A program made the translations under genes and the position numbers. The notes beneath the pieces are model-generated. The model was not told the origin of the DNA. It searched no databases and saw only the letters and a list, made by a program, of their open reading frames with translations. Positions 1 to 6,700 of a DNA stretch of 7,522 bases are shown here, piece by piece. The DNA lies in assembly GCA_002451275.1 (NCBI GenBank), contig DKBS01000194.1:1-7522 (forward strand), given 5' to 3'. The first letter of the stretch is position 1; every line of letters begins with the position of its first letter. This DNA is from Planctomycetaceae bacterium UBA6894. Lineage in GTDB: Bacteria; Planctomycetota; Planctomycetia; Gemmatales; Gemmataceae.

Positions 1-962
1 TCGGCAGCCATGTCGCCAAGCTGCATGGGTCCAACCACCCGCTGGTTCCCGCGTACGCCACCTTCATGCGGTCACGCAGCCACCTGGCTTTCGGTGGTTA
101 CCTGGGCCGGGGGTACGATCCCTTCCAGGCCCAGTCTGCCTGCCGTCTGCCGATCTACGACACCGTGGGCAAAGATTCCGGCACCTTAAGCAAACCCGCC
201 CTGTTCCAACTGCCCGCCAACCTCACGCACGAGCGCCTGGCCGACCGGGCCGATCTCTCCACCCGTTTCGATACCCTGCGTTCCAGGCTGGATGCGGAAG
301 CCGCCCTTCCCATCGATCAGCACACCCGCCAGGCCCTGGAACTTCTGACCGGCCGGCGCATGCAGCAGGCCCTTGATCTGGAACAGGAACCCGCGGCCAC
401 ACGCGAACGGTATGGCAATCACCTCTGGTGCCAGCAGGTCCTGCTGGCGCGCCGGATGGTGGAAGCCGGCGTTTCCTTCATCACGCTCGATCTAAGCTAC
501 CATCCTGCCAGCGGTACCTGGGACACCCATGGCGACAATATTCCTCCTTACGGGGGAATTGAAAAAGGGCTCAAGCCGCTCCTGCCTTTGCTCGATCACC
601 TGGTCACCACGCTGGTGGAAGACCTGCGCCAGCGCGGCTTGCTCGATCAAACCCTCGTACTGGCCCTGGGTGAGTTCGGTCGGACCCCCAAGATTGGCAC
701 CCAAGGCAGCACCGATGGCCGCGACCACTGGCCCATCGTCGCCTCCATGCTGCTGGCCGGTGGCGGGCTCAGGCATGGTCAGGTGATCGGTTCCACCGAA
801 CCCGATGGCGGACAGATTGCCACCCGCCCTGTCCACGCAGCGGATCTGGCCGCCACCATCTACCGGCATTTTGGTGTGCCGCTCGAATCCGAATACCTCG
901 ATGGCACCGGACGCCCCGTGCCCATTGTCTACAACGGCGCTCCCATCGCCGAACTTTTCTAA
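1..962 (+). CDS. DUF1501 family protein, C-terminal part (5' end outside window)
   Basis: The reading frame is open from base 3 to the TAA at 960-962, giving 319 visible residues. The first ATG at 66 is internal, because the residues before it (GSHVAKLHGSNHPLVPAYATF, from base 3) are normal DUF1501 sequence. DUF1501 proteins belong to the alkaline phosphatase/sulfatase-like fold and are very numerous in planctomycetes. They usually carry a Tat signal and often sit beside DUF1549/DUF1553 cytochrome-type genes; the enzymatic role is not established. Seen here are the family motifs WDTH (519-530), GEFGRTPK (669-692) and DGRDHW (714-731). The C-terminal half also has the RPVHAADLAATIYRHFGV stretch typical of the family. 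The same motifs occur in the complete paralogue at 4138-5517, but the two proteins have clearly diverged. It is the first visible gene of a run with the hydrolase 12 bases downstream. Family assignment is firm; function is unknown. Confidence 0.9.
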   Translation, partial: GSHVAKLHGSNHPLVPAYATFMRSRSHLAFGGYLGRGYDPFQAQSACRLPIYDTVGKDSGTLSKPALFQLPANLTHERLADRADLSTRFDTLRSRLDAEAALPIDQHTRQALELLTGRRMQQALDLEQEPAATRERYGNHLWCQQVLLARRMVEAGVSFITLDLSYHPASGTWDTHGDNIPPYGGIEKGLKPLLPLLDHLVTTLVEDLRQRGLLDQTLVLALGEFGRTPKIGTQGSTDGRDHWPIVASMLLAGGGLRHGQVIGSTEPDGGQIATRPVHAADLAATIYRHFGVPLESEYLDGTGRPVPIVYNGAPIAELF

Positions 963-966
963 GGGG
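961..966 (+). promoter_or_regulatory. Shine-Dalgarno of the hydrolase gene, overlapping the upstream stop codon
   Basis: AAGGGG lies 8 bases before the ATG at 975. Its first two bases are the last two of the TAA that ends the DUF1501 gene. A ribosome terminating on the first gene is therefore positioned to start the second, which fixes the start at 975 and argues for one transcript. Confidence 0.6.
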
Positions 967-974
967 ATTGGTGC

Positions 975-2159
975 ATGCTGCTTTTGACATGGCTGGTCGC
1001 GCTGGTCAGCCCCGTTCAGGTCAATGTTGCCGCCCCCGTTTGGGATGTGGCTGCTCTGAAGAAGGCGAAGGTCGAACCCGCTTGGGGACCCGAAACCACC
1101 CAGAATAATGTGTCAGTCCGTTCGGTTCTCTATCCCGGGGAACCTTATCGCGGCAAACCCACCCGGGTGTTCGCCTGGTACGCCCGACCCGCGGCCGAGG
1201 GTAAATACCCGGCAGTGGTCCTCGTCCATGGCGGCGGCGGAAAGGCGTTCAAAGACTGGGCCATCCATCATGCCCGCCGGGGCTACTGCGCCATCGCCAT
1301 GGACCTCTCCGGTAACGATGAGGAGGGCAAGCGCCTTCCCGACGGCGGCCCCGACCAGTCCGATGACACCAAGTTCCTGGATTTCACCCCCGAAACCCGC
1401 AAAGACATGTGGACCTACCACGCGGTCGCCAATGTGCTGCGGGCCCACACGCTCCTCACCGCCTTGCCGGAGGTCGATGCTTCCCGCATCGGCGTGACAG
1501 GCATCTCCTGGGGTGGCTACCTCACCTGCATCGTGGCGGGAATCGATGACCGCCTGAAAGCTGCTGTGCCGGTCTACGGGTGTGGGTTCTTGCAGGAAGA
1601 CAGCGTCTGGAAACCCCAACGGTTCGATGCGGTAGCCCCTGCCCGGCGCGATCGCTGGGTCCAGGCCTTTGATCCCTCCCGCCATGTGGGCGGGGCCAAA
1701 TGCCCCATGCTGTTCCTCAACGGCACCAACGACTTTGCCTACCCGATGGGCAGTTACCAAAAGACCTACACCCTGGTGGGCGCTCCCAAAACCGTCAGCG
1801 TGCGGGTGCGCTTGCCCCACGGCCACATCTGGACCTTTGGCGAGGTCGATGCGTTTCTCGATAGCCATTTGAAAGGGGGCAAGCCCCTGCCAACCCTTTC
1901 AGCGATGACGGTTCAAGGTGGCAATGCCCGAGCAACCTTCCAATCCCCGGTTCCGGTCACCAAGGGTTTTTTGCACTACGCGGTGGCAGACGGGCCGTGG
2001 CAAAAGCGAGAATGGAAAAGCGTTGCAGCCAAAGTGGAGAAGGGTGTGATAACCGCCGTCCTGCCGGACACCCGGCCCCTTGTCTTTGAACTGGCAGTGG
2101 TGGATGAACGTGGCCTGGAAGTGACCACGCCACATCAAATCCTCGACAAGGCCCGCTGA
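975..2159 (+). CDS. Exported alpha/beta-hydrolase, acetyl-xylan-esterase / dienelactone-hydrolase type
   Basis: The protein has 394 residues. The first 20 or so are hydrophobic (MLLLTWLVALVSPVQVNVAA) and look like a signal peptide lacking a basic n-region, so export is likely but not certain. The alpha/beta-hydrolase fold shows an oxyanion-side HGGGG at 85-89 and a nucleophile elbow GISWGG with Ser178. The probable acid is Asp253 in NGTND, and the probable base is His282 or His284 in LPHGHIW. After about residue 300 comes a separate beta-rich C-terminal domain of roughly 90 residues with no catalytic motifs. Relatives are annotated as acetyl xylan esterases or dienelactone hydrolases and cleave ester bonds; the substrate here cannot be read from sequence. 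The ATG at 975 has AAGGGG at 961-966, eight bases upstream, overlapping the stop codon of the preceding gene. This supports translational coupling. The eutB-like gene starts 3 bases after its stop. Confidence 0.85.
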   Translation: MLLLTWLVALVSPVQVNVAAPVWDVAALKKAKVEPAWGPETTQNNVSVRSVLYPGEPYRGKPTRVFAWYARPAAEGKYPAVVLVHGGGGKAFKDWAIHHARRGYCAIAMDLSGNDEEGKRLPDGGPDQSDDTKFLDFTPETRKDMWTYHAVANVLRAHTLLTALPEVDASRIGVTGISWGGYLTCIVAGIDDRLKAAVPVYGCGFLQEDSVWKPQRFDAVAPARRDRWVQAFDPSRHVGGAKCPMLFLNGTNDFAYPMGSYQKTYTLVGAPKTVSVRVRLPHGHIWTFGEVDAFLDSHLKGGKPLPTLSAMTVQGGNARATFQSPVPVTKGFLHYAVADGPWQKREWKSVAAKVEKGVITAVLPDTRPLVFELAVVDERGLEVTTPHQILDKAR

Positions 2160-2162
2160 GCC

Positions 2163-3563
2163 ATGTCCTACCAGGCCACCATTCGGTCCGAGCGGTTCGC
2201 TTTCACGGATTTGCGCGAATTGCTCGGCCGCGCCAGCGAGGAAAAATCGGGTGACCAGTTGGCCGGTGTCGCCGCCCATTCCCACCGACAGCGTGCCGCC
2301 GCCAAGGTGGCCTTGGCCGATGTACCCCTGTCCGATTTTCTTGCCAAACCACTCCTGTGCGCCGATGACGATGCGGTCAGTAATGCACTCCTTGCCGATC
2401 AAGATGCAGGCCTTTTCAGGTCCTATGCCTCGCTGACAGTGGGTGAACTGCGGGAGACCATTCTGGGCGATGGCCTGACACCCGAACAATTGGCCAAGCT
2501 GGGCAGGGCCCTGCTCCCGGAGATGGCCGCCGCCGTCGCCATGCTCATGAGCACCAAGGACTTGGTCTACGCTGCCAGCCGATTGCGGGTGGTCACCCGC
2601 TGCCGCAACACCATGGGCCAAGCCGGGGTCCTCGGCGCCCGCATCCAGCCCAATCACCCGACCGATGATGTGGGTGCCATCCTGCTGGCTGCCGTAGAGG
2701 GCTTGGTGCTCGGTTCCGGGGATGCAGTGATCGGCGTCAATCCCGCCACCGAATCCGTCGAAACCGTGGGCTCTATTCTCGCCACCCTGGACCGCCTCAT
2801 CACCACGGCCAGCATCCCCACCCAGGCCTGTTGCCTGGCCCACATCACCACTCAGTTGGCTGCCATGGAAAAAGGCGCCCCAGTGGATCTGCTGTTCCAG
2901 TCCATCGCGGGAACCGAGGCTGCCAACAAGTCCTATGGCATCGACTTGTCATTGTTGGCTGAGGGCCGTGAACGCGTGCTGGAGCATCACCGTCGCCGGG
3001 GTGGCTTCCTGCCCGATCATCAGGTGATGTATTTCGAGACGGGGCAGGGAAGTGCCCTGTCAGCCGAGGCCCACCACGGTATCGACCAGCTCACCTGCGA
3101 GGCCCGGGCCCATGGGGTGGCCCGGTTGTTCAATCCGTTTCTGGTGAATTCGGTGGTTGGCTTCATCGGGCCCGAGTACCTCGCCAACGAACGCCAGATC
3201 ACCCGGGCCGGCCTGGAGGACCACTTCGTCGGCAAACTCCTCGGCCTGCCGATGGGCGTGGATGTCTGCTACACCAACCACGCGGATGCCGACCAGAATT
3301 CTGCCGAGAACCTGCTGCTGCTGCTCACCACCGCCGGCTGCAACTATTTCATGGGTGTGCCCTGTTCCGATGATGTGATGCTGAACTACCAGTCCACCAG
3401 CCACCACGACATCGCCACGGCCCGTCGTCTGTTCGGTCTGCAGCCTGCTCCCGAATTTGCGACTTGGCTGGAGGGACGCGGCCTGGGGCTGGGATTGACC
3501 ACGCCGGGTAATCCTGCTTTGGAACCTGCCGTCTGTCGCTTGTTGACTGCAGGCGGATTTTGA
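2163..3563 (+). CDS. eutB: Ethanolamine ammonia-lyase large subunit (EutB)
   Basis: The 466-residue protein aligns along its whole length with EutB, the catalytic TIM-barrel subunit of adenosylcobalamin-dependent ethanolamine ammonia-lyase (ethanolamine to acetaldehyde plus ammonia, cytoplasmic). The E. coli protein has 453 residues. Recognisable blocks are SGDQLAGVAA (29-38), ARIQPN (159-164), GDAVIGVNP (186-194), YFETGQGSALSA (290-301), GFIGPEYL (333-340), AGLEDHF (349-355), YTNHADADQN (370-379) and AGCNYFMG (391-398). From memory of the E. coli enzyme, the substrate-pocket residues are R160, Q162, N193, E287, F329, D362 and M392. Here the first three keep their numbers and the rest fall at +5 (E292, F334, D367, M397), so the pocket appears intact. 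The start at 2163 lies 3 bases after the hydrolase stop with only a weak Shine-Dalgarno, suggesting coupling. No EutC follows. The C-terminal ~25 residues do not match the usual EutB tail. Confidence 0.96.
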   Translation: MSYQATIRSERFAFTDLRELLGRASEEKSGDQLAGVAAHSHRQRAAAKVALADVPLSDFLAKPLLCADDDAVSNALLADQDAGLFRSYASLTVGELRETILGDGLTPEQLAKLGRALLPEMAAAVAMLMSTKDLVYAASRLRVVTRCRNTMGQAGVLGARIQPNHPTDDVGAILLAAVEGLVLGSGDAVIGVNPATESVETVGSILATLDRLITTASIPTQACCLAHITTQLAAMEKGAPVDLLFQSIAGTEAANKSYGIDLSLLAEGRERVLEHHRRRGGFLPDHQVMYFETGQGSALSAEAHHGIDQLTCEARAHGVARLFNPFLVNSVVGFIGPEYLANERQITRAGLEDHFVGKLLGLPMGVDVCYTNHADADQNSAENLLLLLTTAGCNYFMGVPCSDDVMLNYQSTSHHDIATARRLFGLQPAPEFATWLEGRGLGLGLTTPGNPALEPAVCRLLTAGGF

Positions 3564-3650
3564 ACATTTTTTAGCATCTGATTGCCATTGGCATTCCTGT
3601 GCCGGGTCGGAATCGGATACTGTATTTGCACCAAAGCAAGGAGCAATCAA
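3564..3650 (+). promoter_or_regulatory. Short spacer after eutB, probable promoter region of the TIGR03067 gene
   Basis: This 87-base spacer is more AT-rich than its flanks and contains no gene. It holds TTGCCA (3582-3587) and TTGGCA (3588-3593), either of which could be a -35 element. GATACT (3616-3621) could be a -10, but neither spacing (28 or 22 bases) is standard. TGCCA-T-TGGCA (3583-3593) is a short palindrome that might bind a regulator. No intrinsic terminator is visible after eutB, so read-through into the next gene is possible. This is a weak call based on position and composition. Confidence 0.25.
3638..3643 (+). promoter_or_regulatory. Shine-Dalgarno that fixes the TIGR03067 gene start
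   Basis: AAGGAG lies 7 bases before the ATG at 3651. It decides against the in-frame ATG at 3582, which has no such site and would put 23 residues without export-signal character in front of a good signal peptide. Confidence 0.75.
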
Positions 3651-4127
3651 ATGTCCAAAATCTGCTTCGCCAGAGTCATGGCAATCACGCTTATCGCAAT
3701 GATGGCCGTTGGCGGGTTATCGCAAGGTAATGATCAAAAGGCAGATTTCATCCGGCGCGATCGCGCCATGATCCAGGGGAAGTGGCGGGTGGTCCTGCTG
3801 GTGGACGATGGCAAGGTGTCCAAGCCTGAGGACGCCTCCAAGGTCTTTGTCGTCAACGGCAATGACGGCACCTGGGCCATGTTTGCCGATGGCAAGGCTA
3901 TCGCCAAGGGGCCCAGCACCATTGACCCCACGGCCACTCCGAGGACAATTGATTTCCACATCACAGAAGACAATGGCAAACGAGTTGATTTCTTGGGTAT
4001 CTATGAGCTGGGAACCAGCAAGCGGAAACTCTGCTTCGCCCCAAAGGATAAAGGTCGCCCCAAGGCCTTCGAGGCTACCAAAGCCTCCGGAAACATTTTG
4101 GTGGAGTTCGAGAAGATGAAGGATTGA
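3651..4127 (+). CDS. Small exported TIGR03067-domain protein
   Basis: The protein has 158 residues. A signal peptide is clear: a lysine/arginine n-region (MSKICFAR), then a hydrophobic stretch MAITLIAMMAVGG, with likely cleavage near SQG (24-26). The mature part is a single TIGR03067 domain, a family of unknown function almost confined to planctomycetes and often present in dozens of copies per genome. Family hallmarks seen are IQGKW (41-45), ATPRTIDF (95-102), GIYEL (116-120), KLCFA (126-130) and RPKAF (136-140). The fold is predicted to be a small beta-barrel, and no catalytic residues are known. The start is set by AAGGAG at 3638-3643. It lies 87 bases after eutB on the same strand and faces the DUF1501 gene, whose stop is 10 bases away. 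It may be a separate unit or a read-through member of the upstream operon. Confidence 0.88.
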   Translation: MSKICFARVMAITLIAMMAVGGLSQGNDQKADFIRRDRAMIQGKWRVVLLVDDGKVSKPEDASKVFVVNGNDGTWAMFADGKAIAKGPSTIDPTATPRTIDFHITEDNGKRVDFLGIYELGTSKRKLCFAPKDKGRPKAFEATKASGNILVEFEKMKD

Positions 4128-4137
4128 TCCTTCTGCC

Positions 4138-5517
4138 TTATCCCACCAAACCTTTCAGCACCTCCCCGGATACCAGCGGGATTTCCCTGCCCAACTTGTC
4201 GATGATCAGCGTGTGTGGATCCACGCCCAGTTGCTGGTATAGCGTGGCGACCAGATCGGCCGGGCGCACTGGCGAGGTGCTTGGCTCGGCTGCGTAGCGG
4301 TCCGAACTGCCATGCACGATACCTTTCCTGAACCCGCCCCCCGCCACGATGCAACTGAAAACCTTGGCCCAGTGGTCACGCCCGTCGCGGCCGGCGCCCG
4401 CACCCCCGGGAACCGATTGGCCCACCTTGGGTGTCCGGCCCATTTCCCCGCTCCACACCACCAGGGTTTCATCCAGCATGCCGCGCTCCTCCAGATCATC
4501 CAGCAGGGCGCACAGGGCCTGGTCCCCAGGCGGGCAGAGACGGGTTTTCAGGTCGATGAAATTCCGTGAGTGCGTGTCCCAATAGACGCTCACATTGGTG
4601 ATGCCATCGTTTTGCCAGTAGACCGTCACCAAGGGCACCCCTGCCTCTACCAGCCGCCGGGCCTGGAGCACCGATTGACCGTGAATGTTCAGGCCGTACC
4701 GCTCGCGCACCCGCGGTGCCTCCTGGCTCAGGTCGAATGCCGCCGCCGCTTTCGGGTTCGAGAGCAGGCTCATGGCCCGTTCACGGTGTCGGATCTGAGC
4801 CGCCATATCTCCGGGTGGGTGCTGGACCAATCCACCCAGGGCTTTTACCAGACCCGAGCGGTCGCTCATGCGTGAACCAACCAGGTCAGCCGAGGGGGTG
4901 ATCTCGCCCACCGAATAGCTGCCGCTGTTGGGATTGGCATCGATGCGCATCGGTTGCCACACCGGTCCCAGCCATCCAGCCCCTTGGCCGTGGGTCTCCT
5001 CCACAAAGCGTGGAGCCTTGTCAGGCGAATGCGGCATCAGGTTGATGGCGGGCGGCAAGGCGTTGCCAGCACCACGGCCCATTTTGGCCAGCACCGACGA
5101 CATCCCCGGAAAATCTTCCCGAAGCGGCTGGCCCTGGTTCAGCATCGGCTGGCCGGTGAGAAGCAGGTGGGGTGCGGTGGTGTGATTCACATCCGTATGG
5201 GTCATGGACCGGATGAGGCAGACCCGGTCGAGCCGCTTGGCGATCCCGGGAAGATGCTCGCAGACCCGTACCCCCGGAAGTGCCGTATGAATGGTGGAAA
5301 ACTCGCCTCGGTATTCCACCGGCGCATCGGGCTTCGGATCCAGGGTGTCCTGTTGGGCCGGACCGCCCCACAAAAAGATGAAAATGCACGCCTTGGCTTT
5401 TTTGGGTATGCTGGGGCTGGCTGATCCCGCTGCCAAAAGAGTGGGTAGGTCCATACCCAGCAGGGGTAGTGCCCCCATTTGGATCGCCCGTCGTCGGGAA
5501 ATACGCCCGCGACCCAT
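4138..5517 (-). CDS. DUF1501 family protein with Tat signal (complete)
   Basis: The protein has 459 residues, a normal length for the family. A twin-arginine signal is visible at the N terminus (SRRRAIQMG, 7-15, followed by a hydrophobic segment to about residue 30), so it is predicted to be exported folded. The alkaline-phosphatase/sulfatase-like core includes FLWGGPAQQDTLDPKPDAP (48-66), SMTHTDVNHTTAPH (104-117), WDTHSRNF (313-320), GEMGRTPK (357-364) and DGRDHW (378-383). The Asp and His residues in these motifs are candidate metal ligands by analogy with the fold; this is inference. DUF1501 proteins have no established substrate. The ATG at 5517 is preceded on its strand by a modest purine-rich site (GGGCAGGG, ending about 6 bases upstream). 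It is transcribed divergently from the ThuA gene and convergently with the TIGR03067 gene. It is a paralogue of the partial protein at the left edge. Confidence 0.93.
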   Translation of the reverse strand: MGRGRISRRRAIQMGALPLLGMDLPTLLAAGSASPSIPKKAKACIFIFLWGGPAQQDTLDPKPDAPVEYRGEFSTIHTALPGVRVCEHLPGIAKRLDRVCLIRSMTHTDVNHTTAPHLLLTGQPMLNQGQPLREDFPGMSSVLAKMGRGAGNALPPAINLMPHSPDKAPRFVEETHGQGAGWLGPVWQPMRIDANPNSGSYSVGEITPSADLVGSRMSDRSGLVKALGGLVQHPPGDMAAQIRHRERAMSLLSNPKAAAAFDLSQEAPRVRERYGLNIHGQSVLQARRLVEAGVPLVTVYWQNDGITNVSVYWDTHSRNFIDLKTRLCPPGDQALCALLDDLEERGMLDETLVVWSGEMGRTPKVGQSVPGGAGAGRDGRDHWAKVFSCIVAGGGFRKGIVHGSSDRYAAEPSTSPVRPADLVATLYQQLGVDPHTLIIDKLGREIPLVSGEVLKGLVG

Positions 5518-5661
5518 CTTGCGCCCTGCCCAAGTTCGTGTTTTGCCCTTGAAAAGCCATTTTCATTCTAACATGTGTTCTTCCCCGGGGCAGTTTGCCC
5601 ACCCTCTCCCGGAAGATTATGCTCAAGCCTGTTAAAATTTCTCTTCTCCCAGGAGGCAGCC
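5518..5661. promoter_or_regulatory. Divergent promoter region between the DUF1501 and ThuA genes
   Basis: This 144-base spacer separates two genes that point away from each other, so both promoters must lie in it or inside the flanking genes. For the plus strand, TTGCCC (5595-5600), 17 bases, then TATGCT (5618-5623) is a weak sigma70-like candidate. For the minus strand, TAGAAT (complement of 5565-5570) is a good -10 match, but the hexamer 17 bases upstream is poor. No clear operator or riboswitch is visible. Assignment rests mainly on geometry; the individual boxes are uncertain. Confidence 0.4.
5651..5656 (+). promoter_or_regulatory. Shine-Dalgarno that fixes the ThuA gene start
   Basis: A perfect AGGAGG sits 5 bases before the ATG at 5662. 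This start opens directly into a signal peptide. The in-frame ATG at 5575 would add 29 residues upstream and has no comparable site. Confidence 0.85.
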
Positions 5662-6606
5662 ATGCTGCGTCGTACCTTACTCTCCGTCGGCATGGGCGCC
5701 CTGTGCGCAACCGGCCTTTTCGCCCAGGAGGGCGACAAGAAAACACCCAAGTTGCTCGTCATCACCGAGTCCAAGGGCTTCGTGCATTCCGTGGTCAAGC
5801 GCCCTGCGCCTGACAAGTTCTGCATCGTCGAGGAGGCTCTCACCAAGCTGGGCAAGGAGACCGGCGACTTTGAAGCTGTCTGCTCGCAGGACAGCCGCAA
5901 GGAGATCACCGCCGAGAACCTGCAAAAGTACGATGCGGTCTTCTTCTACACCACCGGCGACCTGCCCTGGAGCGAGACGCAAAAGGCCGACCTGCTCAAC
6001 TATGTGAAGTCCGGCAAGGGTTTCTCCGGCAGTCACTGCGCCACCGACACCTTCTACGGCTGGACCCCCTACGGTGACATGATCGGCGGCTATTTCGATG
6101 GCCACCCCTGGCACACCAAGGTCAAGGTGATGGTGGAGGACAAAACCAATCCCGCCACCAGTCACCTAGGCGACTCATTCGAAATCACCGACGAACTCTA
6201 CCAGTTCCGCACCCCCTACAGCCGCGACAAGCTGCGTGTGCTGATGCGCATTGACCCGTCCTGGGCGAAGGAGAAACGCCTCGACGAGTTGAAGCAGATC
6301 GAAAAACGAAAGGCCGACCTGGTGGCCAAAGCGGAAAAGTTGGCCAAGGATGGTAAGGCGGAAGAAGCTGAAAAGGCCCGCAAGGAATCAGAGAAATTGA
6401 AACCAGGCGTCCACCGGCAGGATGATGATCACGCCTTGGCCTGGGTGCGCGATTACGGCAAGGGCCGCGTTTTTTACACAGCCCTCGGCCACCGGGAAGA
6501 GGTGTGGAAGGATCCCCGCTTCCTCAACCATGTGCGTGGCGGTTTGCAATACGCCATGGGCAAGGCCAAGGGGGATGCCAGCCCCCGCCCCGCTCCCACC
6601 GAGTGA
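5662..6606 (+). CDS. Exported ThuA-domain protein with a charged helical insert
   Basis: The protein has 314 residues. A signal peptide is clear: MLRRT, then a hydrophobic run to about residue 20, with likely cleavage after LFAQ or nearby. The rest is a ThuA-like domain (class I glutamine amidotransferase-like fold). Seen are the first strand KLLVITESKGFVHS (30-43), DAVFFYTTGD (91-100), the family block GFSGSHCATDTFYGW (120-134), GHPWH (147-151), DELYQF (177-182) and the C-terminal YGKGRVFYTALGH (265-277). ThuA is named after trehalose utilisation in rhizobia, but most planctomycete members have unknown activity and may act on sugars. Residues ~203-247 form a strongly charged Lys/Glu/Ala-rich stretch, predicted as a helical hairpin or coiled coil, which interrupts the domain before the conserved HRQDDDHALAW segment (251-261). 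The tail (301-314) is Pro/Ala-rich. An intrinsic terminator follows within 20 bases of the stop. Confidence 0.9.
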   Translation: MLRRTLLSVGMGALCATGLFAQEGDKKTPKLLVITESKGFVHSVVKRPAPDKFCIVEEALTKLGKETGDFEAVCSQDSRKEITAENLQKYDAVFFYTTGDLPWSETQKADLLNYVKSGKGFSGSHCATDTFYGWTPYGDMIGGYFDGHPWHTKVKVMVEDKTNPATSHLGDSFEITDELYQFRTPYSRDKLRVLMRIDPSWAKEKRLDELKQIEKRKADLVAKAEKLAKDGKAEEAEKARKESEKLKPGVHRQDDDHALAWVRDYGKGRVFYTALGHREEVWKDPRFLNHVRGGLQYAMGKAKGDASPRPAPTE

Positions 6607-6625
6607 ATTTCCCTTCATTTTTGGC

Positions 6626-6659
6626 AAAAGGCGCGTTCCGGCGGCGGGGCGCGCTTTTT
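6626..6659 (+). terminator. Rho-independent terminator after the ThuA gene
   Basis: The arms AAAAGGCGCG (6626-6635) and CGCGCTTTTT (6650-6659) pair over 10 positions: five GC pairs, one G-T wobble, then four A-T pairs. The loop is 14 bases, and the downstream arm ends in a run of five T. It begins 19 bases after the ThuA stop. Because the A-tract mirrors the T-tract, it could also work to some degree on the other strand. It separates the ThuA transcript from the PqaA-family gene. Confidence 0.8.
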
Positions 6660-6700
6660 CTCATTTGACCAGCCCGGACAAAGCCCCTAGAAGGGAATAG

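Noticed and set aside
1113..1868. Minus-strand open frame (251 codons) opposite the exported hydrolase.
   Set aside because: The plus strand has the catalytic motifs of an alpha/beta-hydrolase across the same bases; the antisense frame shows no motif.
1899..2843. Long minus-strand open frame (314 codons) opposite the hydrolase and eutB genes.
   Set aside because: It lies antisense to two convincingly conserved genes. Its translation is Gly/His/Gln-rich without family motifs, as expected of shadow frames in GC-rich DNA.
3582..3650. Upstream ATG at 3582 as the start of the TIGR03067 gene.
   Set aside because: It would place 23 extra residues before an intact signal peptide and lacks a ribosome binding site; the ATG at 3651 has AAGGAG at proper spacing.
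3564..3650. A eutC remnant or frameshifted continuation after eutB.
   Set aside because: The spacer is only 87 bases, and none of its frames shows EutC-like sequence.
5575..5661. Upstream ATG at 5575 as the start of the ThuA gene.
   Set aside because: The ATG at 5662 has a perfect AGGAGG five bases upstream and opens into a signal peptide; the longer form would bury that signal.
5021..5746. Minus-strand open frame (241 codons) overlapping the start of the DUF1501 gene and running into the ThuA gene.
   Set aside because: It is out of frame with the Tat-signal DUF1501 protein and crosses the divergent promoter region into the opposite gene, with no conserved features.
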